Shown here: in pieces, positions 27,036-34,382 of the stretch
Layout of the letters: each line of letters opens with the position of its first letter
Numbering within the stretch: the stretch's first letter is position 1
NCBI RefSeq assembly: GCF_002192415.1
Contig: NZ_CP021780.1
Location: 930,001 to 994,000 of the forward strand
DNA length: 64,000 nt
Direction: 5' to 3'
Origin: Paenibacillus donghaensis
Lineage (GTDB): Bacteria > Bacillota > Bacilli > Paenibacillales > Paenibacillaceae
Program-made: the position numbers and the translations under genes
Notes under the pieces: generated by a model
Database searches by the model: none
Told to the model about the DNA's origin: nothing
What the model saw: the letters and a program-made list of their open reading frames with translations, nothing else

Positions 27036-27814
27036 AAAAGGCAGGCTCTCTTATTGGCTTTGAAGTAAAGCGGATGTTGCTTTCCAAAACCACCGCAACT
27101 TATACGGGTATTTACTTTATCAGTTTCAACATATCGGCAATCTTTTTTAGAATGATGGGAAGTGACGGTTCTGTACTAACGATAGGAAATGCACAATCAT
27201 TCCCGATTCAGCATTTACAGGCGAGCTTCTTGTTTACCGGGATATTTGTAGCAATCTATGTCGGTCAAATTATAACGCAGGAACGTACTCAAGGAACCAT
27301 CAAACTGCCTTTAACACGGTCTATTTCCAGACTTGAGTATTTTATGAGCAGAGTCGTATCTATATTTTTCTTTTCCGTGTTTATTACCCTTCTTATGATT
27401 GTGCTAAGTTATATGGTGGGTATGCTGTTCTTTGGCTGGGGTGACAACATGGTATTCTTTTCTCTGACCTCCGGCGGCTTGCAGGGTATACTAATTACTT
27501 TACTAAGCGGGCTTGCTTTCGCATTTTCATATTTTGCATTTGGTATGATTGCCATGGTAATTTCCATGTTTACAAGTCGGATATCAGTGAATGCCACGAT
27601 TATGGGTATTCTCCTTATGGTTGGACAATATTTTGAAGTGCTGCCCTCCGTAAAGCAATTTGCCGTTTTTCATCAAATGTTGTTTTTTCATATTGATATT
27701 TTTGAAAAACCTTTTGACTATAACGTGATTAGCTTTTTAGTTTTGGTTGTGTATTGTGTGATTTGCAGCATTATTGGATACCGGATATTCAGAAAAAAAG
27801 ACTTATACGTCTGA
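27032..27814 (+). CDS. ABC-2 type permease (LanE-like)
   Basis: A 260-residue membrane protein with about six hydrophobic segments, starting ATG 27032 in an ATGA overlap with the ATPase stop and preceded by AGGAGG. It has the ABC-2 pattern QIITQERTQGTIKLPLTRSISR after the second segment, and a C-terminal FRKKDLYV shared with the next permease. It is one half of the exporter's membrane domain. Confidence 0.82.
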   Translation: MKKAGSLIGFEVKRMLLSKTTATYTGIYFISFNISAIFFRMMGSDGSVLTIGNAQSFPIQHLQASFLFTGIFVAIYVGQIITQERTQGTIKLPLTRSISRLEYFMSRVVSIFFFSVFITLLMIVLSYMVGMLFFGWGDNMVFFSLTSGGLQGILITLLSGLAFAFSYFAFGMIAMVISMFTSRISVNATIMGILLMVGQYFEVLPSVKQFAVFHQMLFFHIDIFEKPFDYNVISFLVLVVYCVICSIIGYRIFRKKDLYV

Positions 27815-27832
27815 TGATGGGAGGATAGAACG

Positions 27833-28549
27833 ATGTTGAGCCAGCTACATTTCGATTTCAAAAAATTAGTTTATCAAAAAAGATACTTGATGATTCTGAC
27901 TGGCATATTATTATTCAGCATTATATATGCTGTGTACTTATCTCACGGAGGGTTACCTATGTTTGAGGTAGTGGATAGCGGACTTTCGCAGTTCCGTCCC
28001 GTATATTGGCTGATTTGTTGTTATATGGTCTGCGATGTGATTTCAAGTGACTATCACAGCAAAACGTTGAAGACGACTATTCCATATGCAAAAAGCCGTA
28101 CCAGTTATATTGCTTCAAAGTCAATTTTGTCTGCTGGTATCTGCTTTTTTGCTTTACTGGTTCATTTGTTAAGCTCTTTTACTGCGGCATGCATTTTTTC
28201 GCCTAATTCTGAATGGATGGGTTGGGGGCAATCATTTGTTCTGGCATCTATAGGGGCAATAAGCACCATTTTGTTCTTCGTCAGCATATTCATATTCTGC
28301 ATGATCGTAACGGAAAACGAAGCAGTTACAATCGGGTTTGCAATGGGAACAGTCATTATCATGCTTATTCTGGAATCCATTAAACAGATTTCAACGTATG
28401 TACCCACAATGCAAGTTATCACGTTGCAAGCAACTGTTAATGCAAACTTTAGTACGGGAATACTCATTGTTGGAGCACTTGTATTCTTGGCTATCGCATT
28501 TTCATTATTCACCACAAGCATATTTAGACGAAAGGATTTGTTTGTGTGA
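27833..28549 (+). CDS. ABC-2 type permease (LanG-like)
   Basis: A 238-residue membrane protein with about six segments and the motif DVISSDYHSKTLKTTIPYAK, the same spot as QERTQGTIK in the sister permease. It ends FRRKDLFV, echoing the sister. The two subunits are homologous and would pair with the ATPase. It follows 18 bases after the previous gene. Confidence 0.82.
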   Translation: MLSQLHFDFKKLVYQKRYLMILTGILLFSIIYAVYLSHGGLPMFEVVDSGLSQFRPVYWLICCYMVCDVISSDYHSKTLKTTIPYAKSRTSYIASKSILSAGICFFALLVHLLSSFTAACIFSPNSEWMGWGQSFVLASIGAISTILFFVSIFIFCMIVTENEAVTIGFAMGTVIIMLILESIKQISTYVPTMQVITLQATVNANFSTGILIVGALVFLAIAFSLFTTSIFRRKDLFV

Positions 28550-28579
28550 TATCATTCTGATTTCTGAAAGGATGTAAAT

Positions 28580-29269
28580 ATGAGTAGAAAAAACATACTA
28601 ATCATTGAAGATGAACGCGACTTAGCGAATATGATTAAAAATTATCTTATTAAGGAGCAATATAATGCGGAGATTTGCTGTAATGGAAGCGATGCTTTAG
28701 CGGTAGTCGAAAGGTATCAGCCCCATATGGTGATTTTAGATTTAATGCTCCCCGGCAAGGACGGACTGGAAATCCTCCGCCAAGTACGTTTGAAGTCTGC
28801 GATACCTGTTATTATCATTAGCGCAAAAGAAACTGAATTGGATCGTATTCTCGGCCTGAAAATTGGAGCAGACGATTACATGACAAAGCCCTTTTCAATT
28901 AAAGAGTTGGTAGCGCGTGTGGATGCCCTTTTTAGAAGGATAAGCGCCTATCAATTTAGTACGGAGGCTAACCAAAGGATTCAATTCAACAATATGCTGA
29001 TTGACCTTACATCCAGAATGGTGACCATTGAGGGAGAACCAGTGAACCTTACAGCAAAAGAGTTTGATTTGTTGGCATTCTTATTAAAGCACCCAAAGCA
29101 GGTTCTCAGCAAAGAGCAAATGTATGATAATGTGTGGGGATTGAATGAGTATGGGGACATCAATACAGTCGCTATCCATATCCAAAAAATCAGAGAAAAA
29201 TTAGGACAAGCACATGGTATAACCACTATGCGGGGAATTGGATACCGATTTGATGGAGAATTAAAATGA
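28580..29269 (+). CDS. OmpR-family response regulator (LanR-like)
   Basis: A 229-residue regulator with a receiver domain (IIEDERD, phospho-Asp in MVILDLMLPGKDG, Thr/Lys in TKPFS) and a winged-helix OmpR domain ending GITTMRGIGYRFDGE. AAAGGATG precedes ATG 28580. It overlaps the kinase gene by an ATGA, as in related immunity cassettes. It may bind the direct repeats at 26210-26242 and thereby switch on the exporter. That target is inference. Confidence 0.92.
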   Translation: MSRKNILIIEDERDLANMIKNYLIKEQYNAEICCNGSDALAVVERYQPHMVILDLMLPGKDGLEILRQVRLKSAIPVIIISAKETELDRILGLKIGADDYMTKPFSIKELVARVDALFRRISAYQFSTEANQRIQFNNMLIDLTSRMVTIEGEPVNLTAKEFDLLAFLLKHPKQVLSKEQMYDNVWGLNEYGDINTVAIHIQKIREKLGQAHGITTMRGIGYRFDGELK

Positions 29270-30285
29270 AAGAAAGCATTATACGCCGTTTAATCGTTAT
29301 ATGCTGTATCCTGTGCGTCTTACCGTTTATCACATCTATGTTTTTAGCGCAGGCGCAATTTATCTTGATTATCTTTCTGTTAGTAACAATACCTGCAGTT
29401 GTTCTAACAGCTTGGATTATCCTTTATGTCAAGAAACGAATGATTAAACCATTAAGTATACTGATCGAGGAAGCCAATATTATTTCATCAGGGGATTTAT
29501 CCCATCCCATCGTATATAAAAAGGATGATGAGATAGGCAGATTTATTTTCTCTTTTGATCGGATGAGAGATAACCTGCATGAGCAGCAGAAAAAACAGCT
29601 GCAATTCGAGATAGAACGCAAAAATTTCATCAATGGTATTTCGCATGATCTAAAAACGCCCATTGCTTCCATTTCGGCGTATATTGAGGCTTTGCAAGAC
29701 AAAATGGCAGCAACGCCGGAGGAAGAAAAGCAATACCTGAAAATTATTGAAAACAAGCTATCTGTGCTTACGGAGCTTTCAAATCAGCTTAGTTTAAGTT
29801 ACACGACACCCGATACATTGCATTTGGTGCTACAAGAAGTAGATTGTTATGACTGGGCAGTTAACATTTTCAAAAGTATCCAAAGTGAGTGTCAGCTACG
29901 AGGGATTACCCCTGAACTAACCAATGCAATTAATGCAAAAGAGAATGCCGCTATGTGCATTGACTTTTATCAGCTTGAGAGGGCAATTCAAAATATTTTT
30001 AGCAATTCTTATCGCTATACACAGGACTTTTTGTCAATTTCAACAGAGATTTACAATCAAACATTCTTCTTGCGCGTAGAAAACGATGGAGCCCTGCTTG
30101 CCGCAAGTAAGACTGAAAAGATCTTTGAGCGGTTCTATACGGAAGAAAGTTCAGATGCTCACGGGCATTTGGGTTTAGGCTTATATATTGCTAAAACTAT
30201 TATTCAGTCAATGAAAGGAAATATACAGGCAAAAGTACGTTCTGACATCATCACTTTTGAAATCACCATCCCTATTTTGAGATGA
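29266..30285 (+). CDS. Sensor histidine kinase (LanK-like)
   Basis: A 339-residue kinase with two membrane segments near the N-terminus (about 8-28 and 30-55) and almost no extracellular loop, so an intramembrane-sensing type like BceS or LanK. HAMP follows, then FINGISHDLKTPIASISAYIE with the phospho-His, and an HATPase with NIFSNSYRYT and GLGLYIAKTII. The short loop suggests sensing through the ABC permeases. The same AT-rich composition as the genes before it supports one transferred unit. Confidence 0.9.
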   Translation: MKESIIRRLIVICCILCVLPFITSMFLAQAQFILIIFLLVTIPAVVLTAWIILYVKKRMIKPLSILIEEANIISSGDLSHPIVYKKDDEIGRFIFSFDRMRDNLHEQQKKQLQFEIERKNFINGISHDLKTPIASISAYIEALQDKMAATPEEEKQYLKIIENKLSVLTELSNQLSLSYTTPDTLHLVLQEVDCYDWAVNIFKSIQSECQLRGITPELTNAINAKENAAMCIDFYQLERAIQNIFSNSYRYTQDFLSISTEIYNQTFFLRVENDGALLAASKTEKIFERFYTEESSDAHGHLGLGLYIAKTIIQSMKGNIQAKVRSDIITFEITIPILR

Positions 30286-30368
30286 GCCTGCCGTTTATCG
30301 CAGCCATACTGACGACCATTGGCTACTCGATTAATGCCGATAACCTATGAAGAAGAGTGAACTTAAAC

Positions 30369-30405
30369 AGGAGCCCCGGAGGATGATGCCGGGGCTCCTA
30401 CTTTT
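30369..30405 (+). terminator. Terminator of the AT-rich cassette
   Basis: AGGAGCCCCGG (30369-30379) pairs perfectly with CCGGGGCTCCT (30389-30399), then ACTTTTATC. Confidence 0.85.
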
Positions 30406-30462
30406 ATCACAGACACCGCACTGGACCGTCCGCTATGATGTACAGGATATATTATAGCGATG

Positions 30463-30632
30463 ATTCAAGGTGCCCCTTGCCTGCAGCGGGGGGGTAACAG
30501 GGAATCGGGTGCAATTCCCGAGCGGTCCCGCCACTGTATTGGAGAGCCATTCTTCACCTGTCACTGGGGAACATTCCAGGGAAGACGAAGAGCAGGCATT
30601 AAGCATCCGAAGCCAGGAGACCTACCTTGATT
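30463..30632 (+). ncRNA. Cobalamin (B12) riboswitch
   Basis: P1 pairs TCAAGGT (30465-30471) with ACCTTGA (30624-30630). The core motifs are present: GGGAATCGGGTGCAATTCCC, CGCCACTGT, and the B12 box AGCATCCGAAGCCAGGAGAC. It should repress cbiMNQ and following genes when adenosylcobalamin is plentiful. Confidence 0.95.
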
Positions 30633-30842
30633 CCGCACACCAGGACTCTACGCGGATTGGAGCGGTGTACGAATTAACGGATAAGATCAAGAAGATGCGC
30701 GCCATGCGGCGTAGCTTCGCTTTTTTTGAGCTGCTTCCGGCAGGGAAGCTGGGCTTACATGCAGAGCGAAGTGATGGTTCGGCCTGGATAACAAACAGGC
30801 TTGCCGGAGCAGCTTCTATTTCTTAACGGATAACGTACATAA

Positions 30843-30874
30843 CAGCTCCCGCCCTATAGGGTGGGAGTTATTTT
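30843..30874 (+). terminator. Terminator between B12 riboswitch and cbiM
   Basis: CAGCTCCCGCCC and GGGTGGGAGTT pair around TATA, followed by ATTTT. Placed 52 bases before cbiM, it is the likely expression platform of the riboswitch. Confidence 0.7.
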
Positions 30875-30925
30875 CGTATGGCAGTGCAAGTTTGATTTAC
30901 CCGTCAAATTAAGGAGGAGATTGAA

Positions 30926-31690
30926 ATGAGAAAATGCAGGCTTGGCAGTTTTGCGGCTATTGTGGCCGGATTTACCGTTTATTTTCTGCTGAATGAGCCG
31001 GGAACGGCGAATGCGATGCACATTATGGAGGGGTTTTTGCCGGCAGGCTGGGCTTTGTTCTGGTGGCTGGCCTTTATACCGTTCTTCGCGCTCGGTCTGG
31101 TTAAGCTTACTCGAATGACCAAAGAGAACCCTGAGCTGAAGCTGCTGCTGGGTTTGGCGGGAGCCTTTACCTTTGTGCTGTCGGCGCTGAAGCTGCCTTC
31201 GGTCACCGGCAGCAGCTCCCATCCTACGGGTACCGGCCTTGGAGCCGTAATGCTGGGGCCACTGTCGATGAGTGTACTCGGCTCGGTTGTACTGCTGTTT
31301 CAGGCGCTGCTGCTGGCACATGGGGGCCTTACTACGCTGGGAGCCAATGCCTTCTCGATGGCAGTGGCGGGTCCGTTTGCCGGATATGCTGCCTACAAGC
31401 TGGTGATGAAGCTGACAAGCCGCGAGAGAGTGGCTGTATTTACCGCGGCTGCCATGGCTGATCTGGTGACCTATGTGGTGACCTCCGTGCAGCTTGCGAT
31501 TGCTTTTCCGGCAGCTGACGGCGGAGTTTGGACTTCTTTTGCTAAATTCGGCAGTATCTTTGCAGTCACGCAGATCCCGCTGGCCATCAGCGAGGGTCTG
31601 CTCACAGTGCTGCTGTGGAACTGGCTGAAGTCATACAGTCCGGGCGAGTTGTCGCTGCTCAAACGGCAAACCAAAGGAGGAAGCTTCTGA
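30926..31690 (+). CDS. cbiM: Cobalt ECF transporter S component CbiM
   Basis: A 254-residue integral membrane protein that binds Co2+ in the energy-coupling-factor importer CbiMNQO. After the signal-like start, the processed N-terminus MHIMEGFLP coordinates cobalt in the family; [34 protein letters not shown] and the six to seven membrane segments are all standard. ATG 30926 follows AAGGAGGAG. First gene after the B12 riboswitch; the stop overlaps cbiN. Confidence 0.96.
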   Translation: MRKCRLGSFAAIVAGFTVYFLLNEPGTANAMHIMEGFLPAGWALFWWLAFIPFFALGLVKLTRMTKENPELKLLLGLAGAFTFVLSALKLPSVTGSSSHPTGTGLGAVMLGPLSMSVLGSVVLLFQALLLAHGGLTTLGANAFSMAVAGPFAGYAAYKLVMKLTSRERVAVFTAAAMADLVTYVVTSVQLAIAFPAADGGVWTSFAKFGSIFAVTQIPLAISEGLLTVLLWNWLKSYSPGELSLLKRQTKGGSF

Positions 31691-31986
31691 TGAGTGCCAA
31701 ATGGAGAAATGGGTTGATGCTGCTGGCCGTTGTTCTGCTGGTGGTGCTGCCCCTGCTGTTTGTTCAAGGGGAATTCGGCGGAGCCGATGATGCCGCAGAA
31801 GGGGCGATCAGCGAGCTGGCTCCGTCGTATGAACCCTGGTTTAAGCCGCTCACGGAGCTGCCCGGGGAAACCGAAAGTATGCTGTTCGCCTTACAGGCAG
31901 CTATTGGTGCCGGAATTATCGGATACACGGTGGGCCTTCTGAGAGGAAGACAAGACAAGCAGAAGCTGCATGATCAGAAGAATTGA
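31690..31986 (+). CDS. cbiN: Cobalt transport protein CbiN
   Basis: A 98-residue accessory membrane subunit that couples with CbiM to load cobalt. Two membrane segments flank the conserved outer loop FGGADDAAEGAISEL and YEPWFKPL. The family is normally 90-110 residues. ATG 31690 overlaps the cbiM stop (TGATG); AGGAGG lies just before. Confidence 0.95.
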   Translation: MSAKWRNGLMLLAVVLLVVLPLLFVQGEFGGADDAAEGAISELAPSYEPWFKPLTELPGETESMLFALQAAIGAGIIGYTVGLLRGRQDKQKLHDQKN

Positions 31987-32755
31987 TGCCATCTCTTATG
32001 CGAATGGCTTCCGGCAGCTGTCTCCTCTATGGAAAAGCTTGTTCGCGGCAGTCATGTTTATCCTGTCCTATCTGCTGCATCCGTTTCTGCAGCTGACGAT
32101 CTGCCTATGGATTGCGGTCTGGTGTCTGCTGTACGCCAGAATTCCTGTACGTGCTTATGTCATGCTGCTGGGCATGGCCCTGCTGTTCTATGTGCTCAGT
32201 CTGCCTGCCTTGCTGCTCGAAATCGGCCACCCGGCAGCAGGACAGGCATGGATAACCTTCCCGCTTCCCTTGACCTCGCTGACGGTTTACATTACCGCCG
32301 GAGGGGTGCTGCGGGGAGGGCTGTTGCTGGCGCGGCTGGCTGCTTGCCTGAGCTGTCTGTTGTTCGTAATCTTCACAACACCCTTTACGGAGCTGCTGCT
32401 GGTGCTTCGCCGACTGCGTGTGCCGCAGCTGGTGCTGGAACTTATGCTGATTATGTACCGTTTTCTGTTTCTGCTGAGTGATTCTGCGCACGGCATGCTG
32501 CTGGCCCGCCGGCTGCGCGGCGGCTCCAGAGGATTCCGGGCCACTATCCGCGAAGCGGGCAGTATGGGCGGAGCTCTGCTGGGCCAGACCATGCGGCGCT
32601 ACCGCGGACTCTCGCAGGGGCTTGCGGCCAGAGGGTTCACCGGCGAAATCCCGCTGCCGCCTTACAGTGGCGGTCCGGTCCCGCTTAGATACCGGGTGGA
32701 GGGCTGCTCCGGGATCGCTGTATTACTGCTGGCACAGCTGTGGATGAGCTGGTGA
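31970..32755 (+). CDS. cbiQ: Cobalt ECF transporter T component CbiQ
   Basis: A 261-residue transmembrane coupling subunit that links CbiM to the ATPase. It has about five hydrophobic segments and the Ala-Arg-Gly coupling motifs LLARRLRGG and GLAARGFTG. It overlaps cbiN by 17 bases. The operon is then interrupted by about 270 bp with dispersed repeats before cbiO. Confidence 0.93.
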   Translation: MIRRIDAISYANGFRQLSPLWKSLFAAVMFILSYLLHPFLQLTICLWIAVWCLLYARIPVRAYVMLLGMALLFYVLSLPALLLEIGHPAAGQAWITFPLPLTSLTVYITAGGVLRGGLLLARLAACLSCLLFVIFTTPFTELLLVLRRLRVPQLVLELMLIMYRFLFLLSDSAHGMLLARRLRGGSRGFRATIREAGSMGGALLGQTMRRYRGLSQGLAARGFTGEIPLPPYSGGPVPLRYRVEGCSGIAVLLLAQLWMSW

Positions 32756-32855
32756 GGGCTGCGATGAGGGAGAGGTCTGAGGGAAGGGCGAGAGATAAGA
32801 GTTGAGAGTCAAGGCTGAACGCTGAGAGCCGAGGGCTGAGGCTGAGGTCTAATAA

Positions 32856-32969
32856 GTTACTTAGGTCAGTGAAGAATTATAGGGAAATTCTACCGCTAGT
32901 TGGACGAAAGTTGGGGTTTCTGGTGAGATTATAAGACTACTTGGGGAAGGCTGGAGTCCTAAGTAGTAA
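32856..32969. repeat. Degenerate MITE-like element between cbiQ and cbiO
   Basis: Starts GTTACTTAGG and ends CCTAAGTAGTAA, the worn ends of the IS66-type MITE family, without a clear target duplication. It contains TATAGGGAAATTCTACCGCT, a copy of the dyad repeat, and resembles 1592-1645 in reverse over about 58 bp. The purine-rich GAGGGCTGAG-like stretch before it (32760-32850) has no recognisable function. Confidence 0.6.
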
Positions 32970-33023
32970 AAGGGATAAAAGCTGTACCGGAGCATAGCGA
33001 AGATGAGAAGGAGTGTCGATAGG

Positions 33024-33869
33024 ATGGAGCAGGCGGCAGATTATATGGTTTTTGAGCAGCTGGGATTTACCTATCCCGACACCAGTGCGCCTGCGCTGCA
33101 CTGCTTGTCGGTGACTATTCCCAAGGGATGCAGGACAGCTGTCATCGGCCATAATGGCTCAGGCAAATCGACGCTGTTCTTGCATGCGCTAGGGATTCTC
33201 CGCCCGCAGAGCGGCAGGGTAAGCTGGAAAGGCAAACCCCTGGAGTATGGCAAAAAAGAGCTGGTCTCCCTGCGGCGTAACGTCGGCCTGGTATTCCAGG
33301 ACCCGGAGCAGCAGCTTATTATGAGCACGCCGCTGGACGATGTGTCCTTTGGACTGCGCAGCCTGGGACTGGAGCAAGCAGTCATTCAGCAGCGCAGCCA
33401 GGAGGCGCTGGAGCGGCTGGGCCTTGGCGGATTCGGTGATAAGCCGATCCACCAGCTCAGCCTGGGGCAGAAGAAACGGACTGCGCTCGCCGGTGTGATG
33501 GCGATGGAGCCAGAGCTGATTCTGCTGGATGAGCCGACGGCGTATCTGGACCCGCTCTCTGAAGCGTTGCTGCTGGAAGGGCTGGAGGCCATTCACGGCA
33601 AGGGAACGACCGTAGTCATGGCGACACACGACATGGACCTGGCCTACCGCTGGGCGGACTGGCTGATTGTGCTGTCCGGGGGACAGTGTTATGCGTCCGG
33701 GACGCCTGAGCAAGTGTTCTCCGACCCGGAAGTGATGCAGTCTATAGGGCTTGGGCTGCCCATACTGGCCGATCTTTGGCACAGCCTGCCACAGAAGGCT
33801 ATTGCCGGTATGGCCGCTCCGCGTAATGTTGGCGAGATGAAGGAGCTGCTGCAGCAATTCGTGAAGTGA
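33024..33869 (+). CDS. cbiO: Cobalt ECF transporter ATPase CbiO
   Basis: A 281-residue ABC ATPase powering cobalt uptake. Walker A is GHNGSGKST, Q-loop VFQDPEQQL, signature LSLGQKKRTALAG, Walker B LILLDEPTAYLDP, switch MATHDMD; the VFQDPEQQ form is typical of ECF ATPases. ATG 33024 follows AAGGAG at ten bases; in-frame ATG 33003 is possible. Distance from cbiQ and the intervening repeats leave open whether the riboswitch transcript reaches it. Confidence 0.94.
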   Translation: MEQAADYMVFEQLGFTYPDTSAPALHCLSVTIPKGCRTAVIGHNGSGKSTLFLHALGILRPQSGRVSWKGKPLEYGKKELVSLRRNVGLVFQDPEQQLIMSTPLDDVSFGLRSLGLEQAVIQQRSQEALERLGLGGFGDKPIHQLSLGQKKRTALAGVMAMEPELILLDEPTAYLDPLSEALLLEGLEAIHGKGTTVVMATHDMDLAYRWADWLIVLSGGQCYASGTPEQVFSDPEVMQSIGLGLPILADLWHSLPQKAIAGMAAPRNVGEMKELLQQFVK

Positions 33870-33903
33870 CAGGTGAGTGGAGAACAGCGCTGATGCTACT
33901 GAT

Positions 33904-33986
33904 GTTGGAAGGTAAGGGTGCACAATGCTGATTCTGTTGGTGTTGGAAGGTAAGGGTGCACAATGCTGATTCTGTTGGTGTTGAAG
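33904..33986 (+). repeat. 38-bp direct duplication
   Basis: GTTGGAAGGTAAGGGTGCAC and the next 18 bases occur twice with a 38-bp period (33904, 33942), plus a short third start at 33980. Lies right after cbiO. Confidence 0.85.
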
Positions 33987-33992
33987 AATAAA

Positions 33993-34183
33993 TGTATTCT
34001 GTGCAGTTAAAGTGGCGCTGGAGCGGTCATTAGAAGGTATAGATGTATTTTGTACATTTAAAATGTAAAATTATGGTATAAAGAGGCTTTTGGTGATATT
34101 TTAACTGTACCGAATACAGCTAAATACCAATTGAGCAGAAAAATAACTGGAATAGTTGTAAGAAATACAGTTAAAGTGACTGG
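33993..34183. repeat. AT-rich dispersed dyads (TGTATTCTGT.CAGTTAAA type)
   Basis: Related segments at 33993-34012 and 34044-34064 (forward) and 34101-34125 and 34161-34180 (ATACAG with TTAA, partly inverted) fill this gap. A similar GAATACAGCTAAAT occurs at 53411-53424. No gene is seen between cbiO and the next coding region at 34383. Confidence 0.5.
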
Positions 34184-34382
34184 CAGAGTTTTTCCGGCCG
34201 TGGAGTAGCCAGGTAATTGGCCGCTGAGCGACGCTGGAGTGCTGAAGTACATGGATAGTTGTAGCTAAGATTAGGCGCCAGTTAGTTGAGTAAATGAGCC
34301 CAACGGCAGATTTAGTAATGTTGGCGCAATAGAATAGGTATGACTATCAGGCGGGCAGCCAGATTGGAACGGGGGAAGAAAC

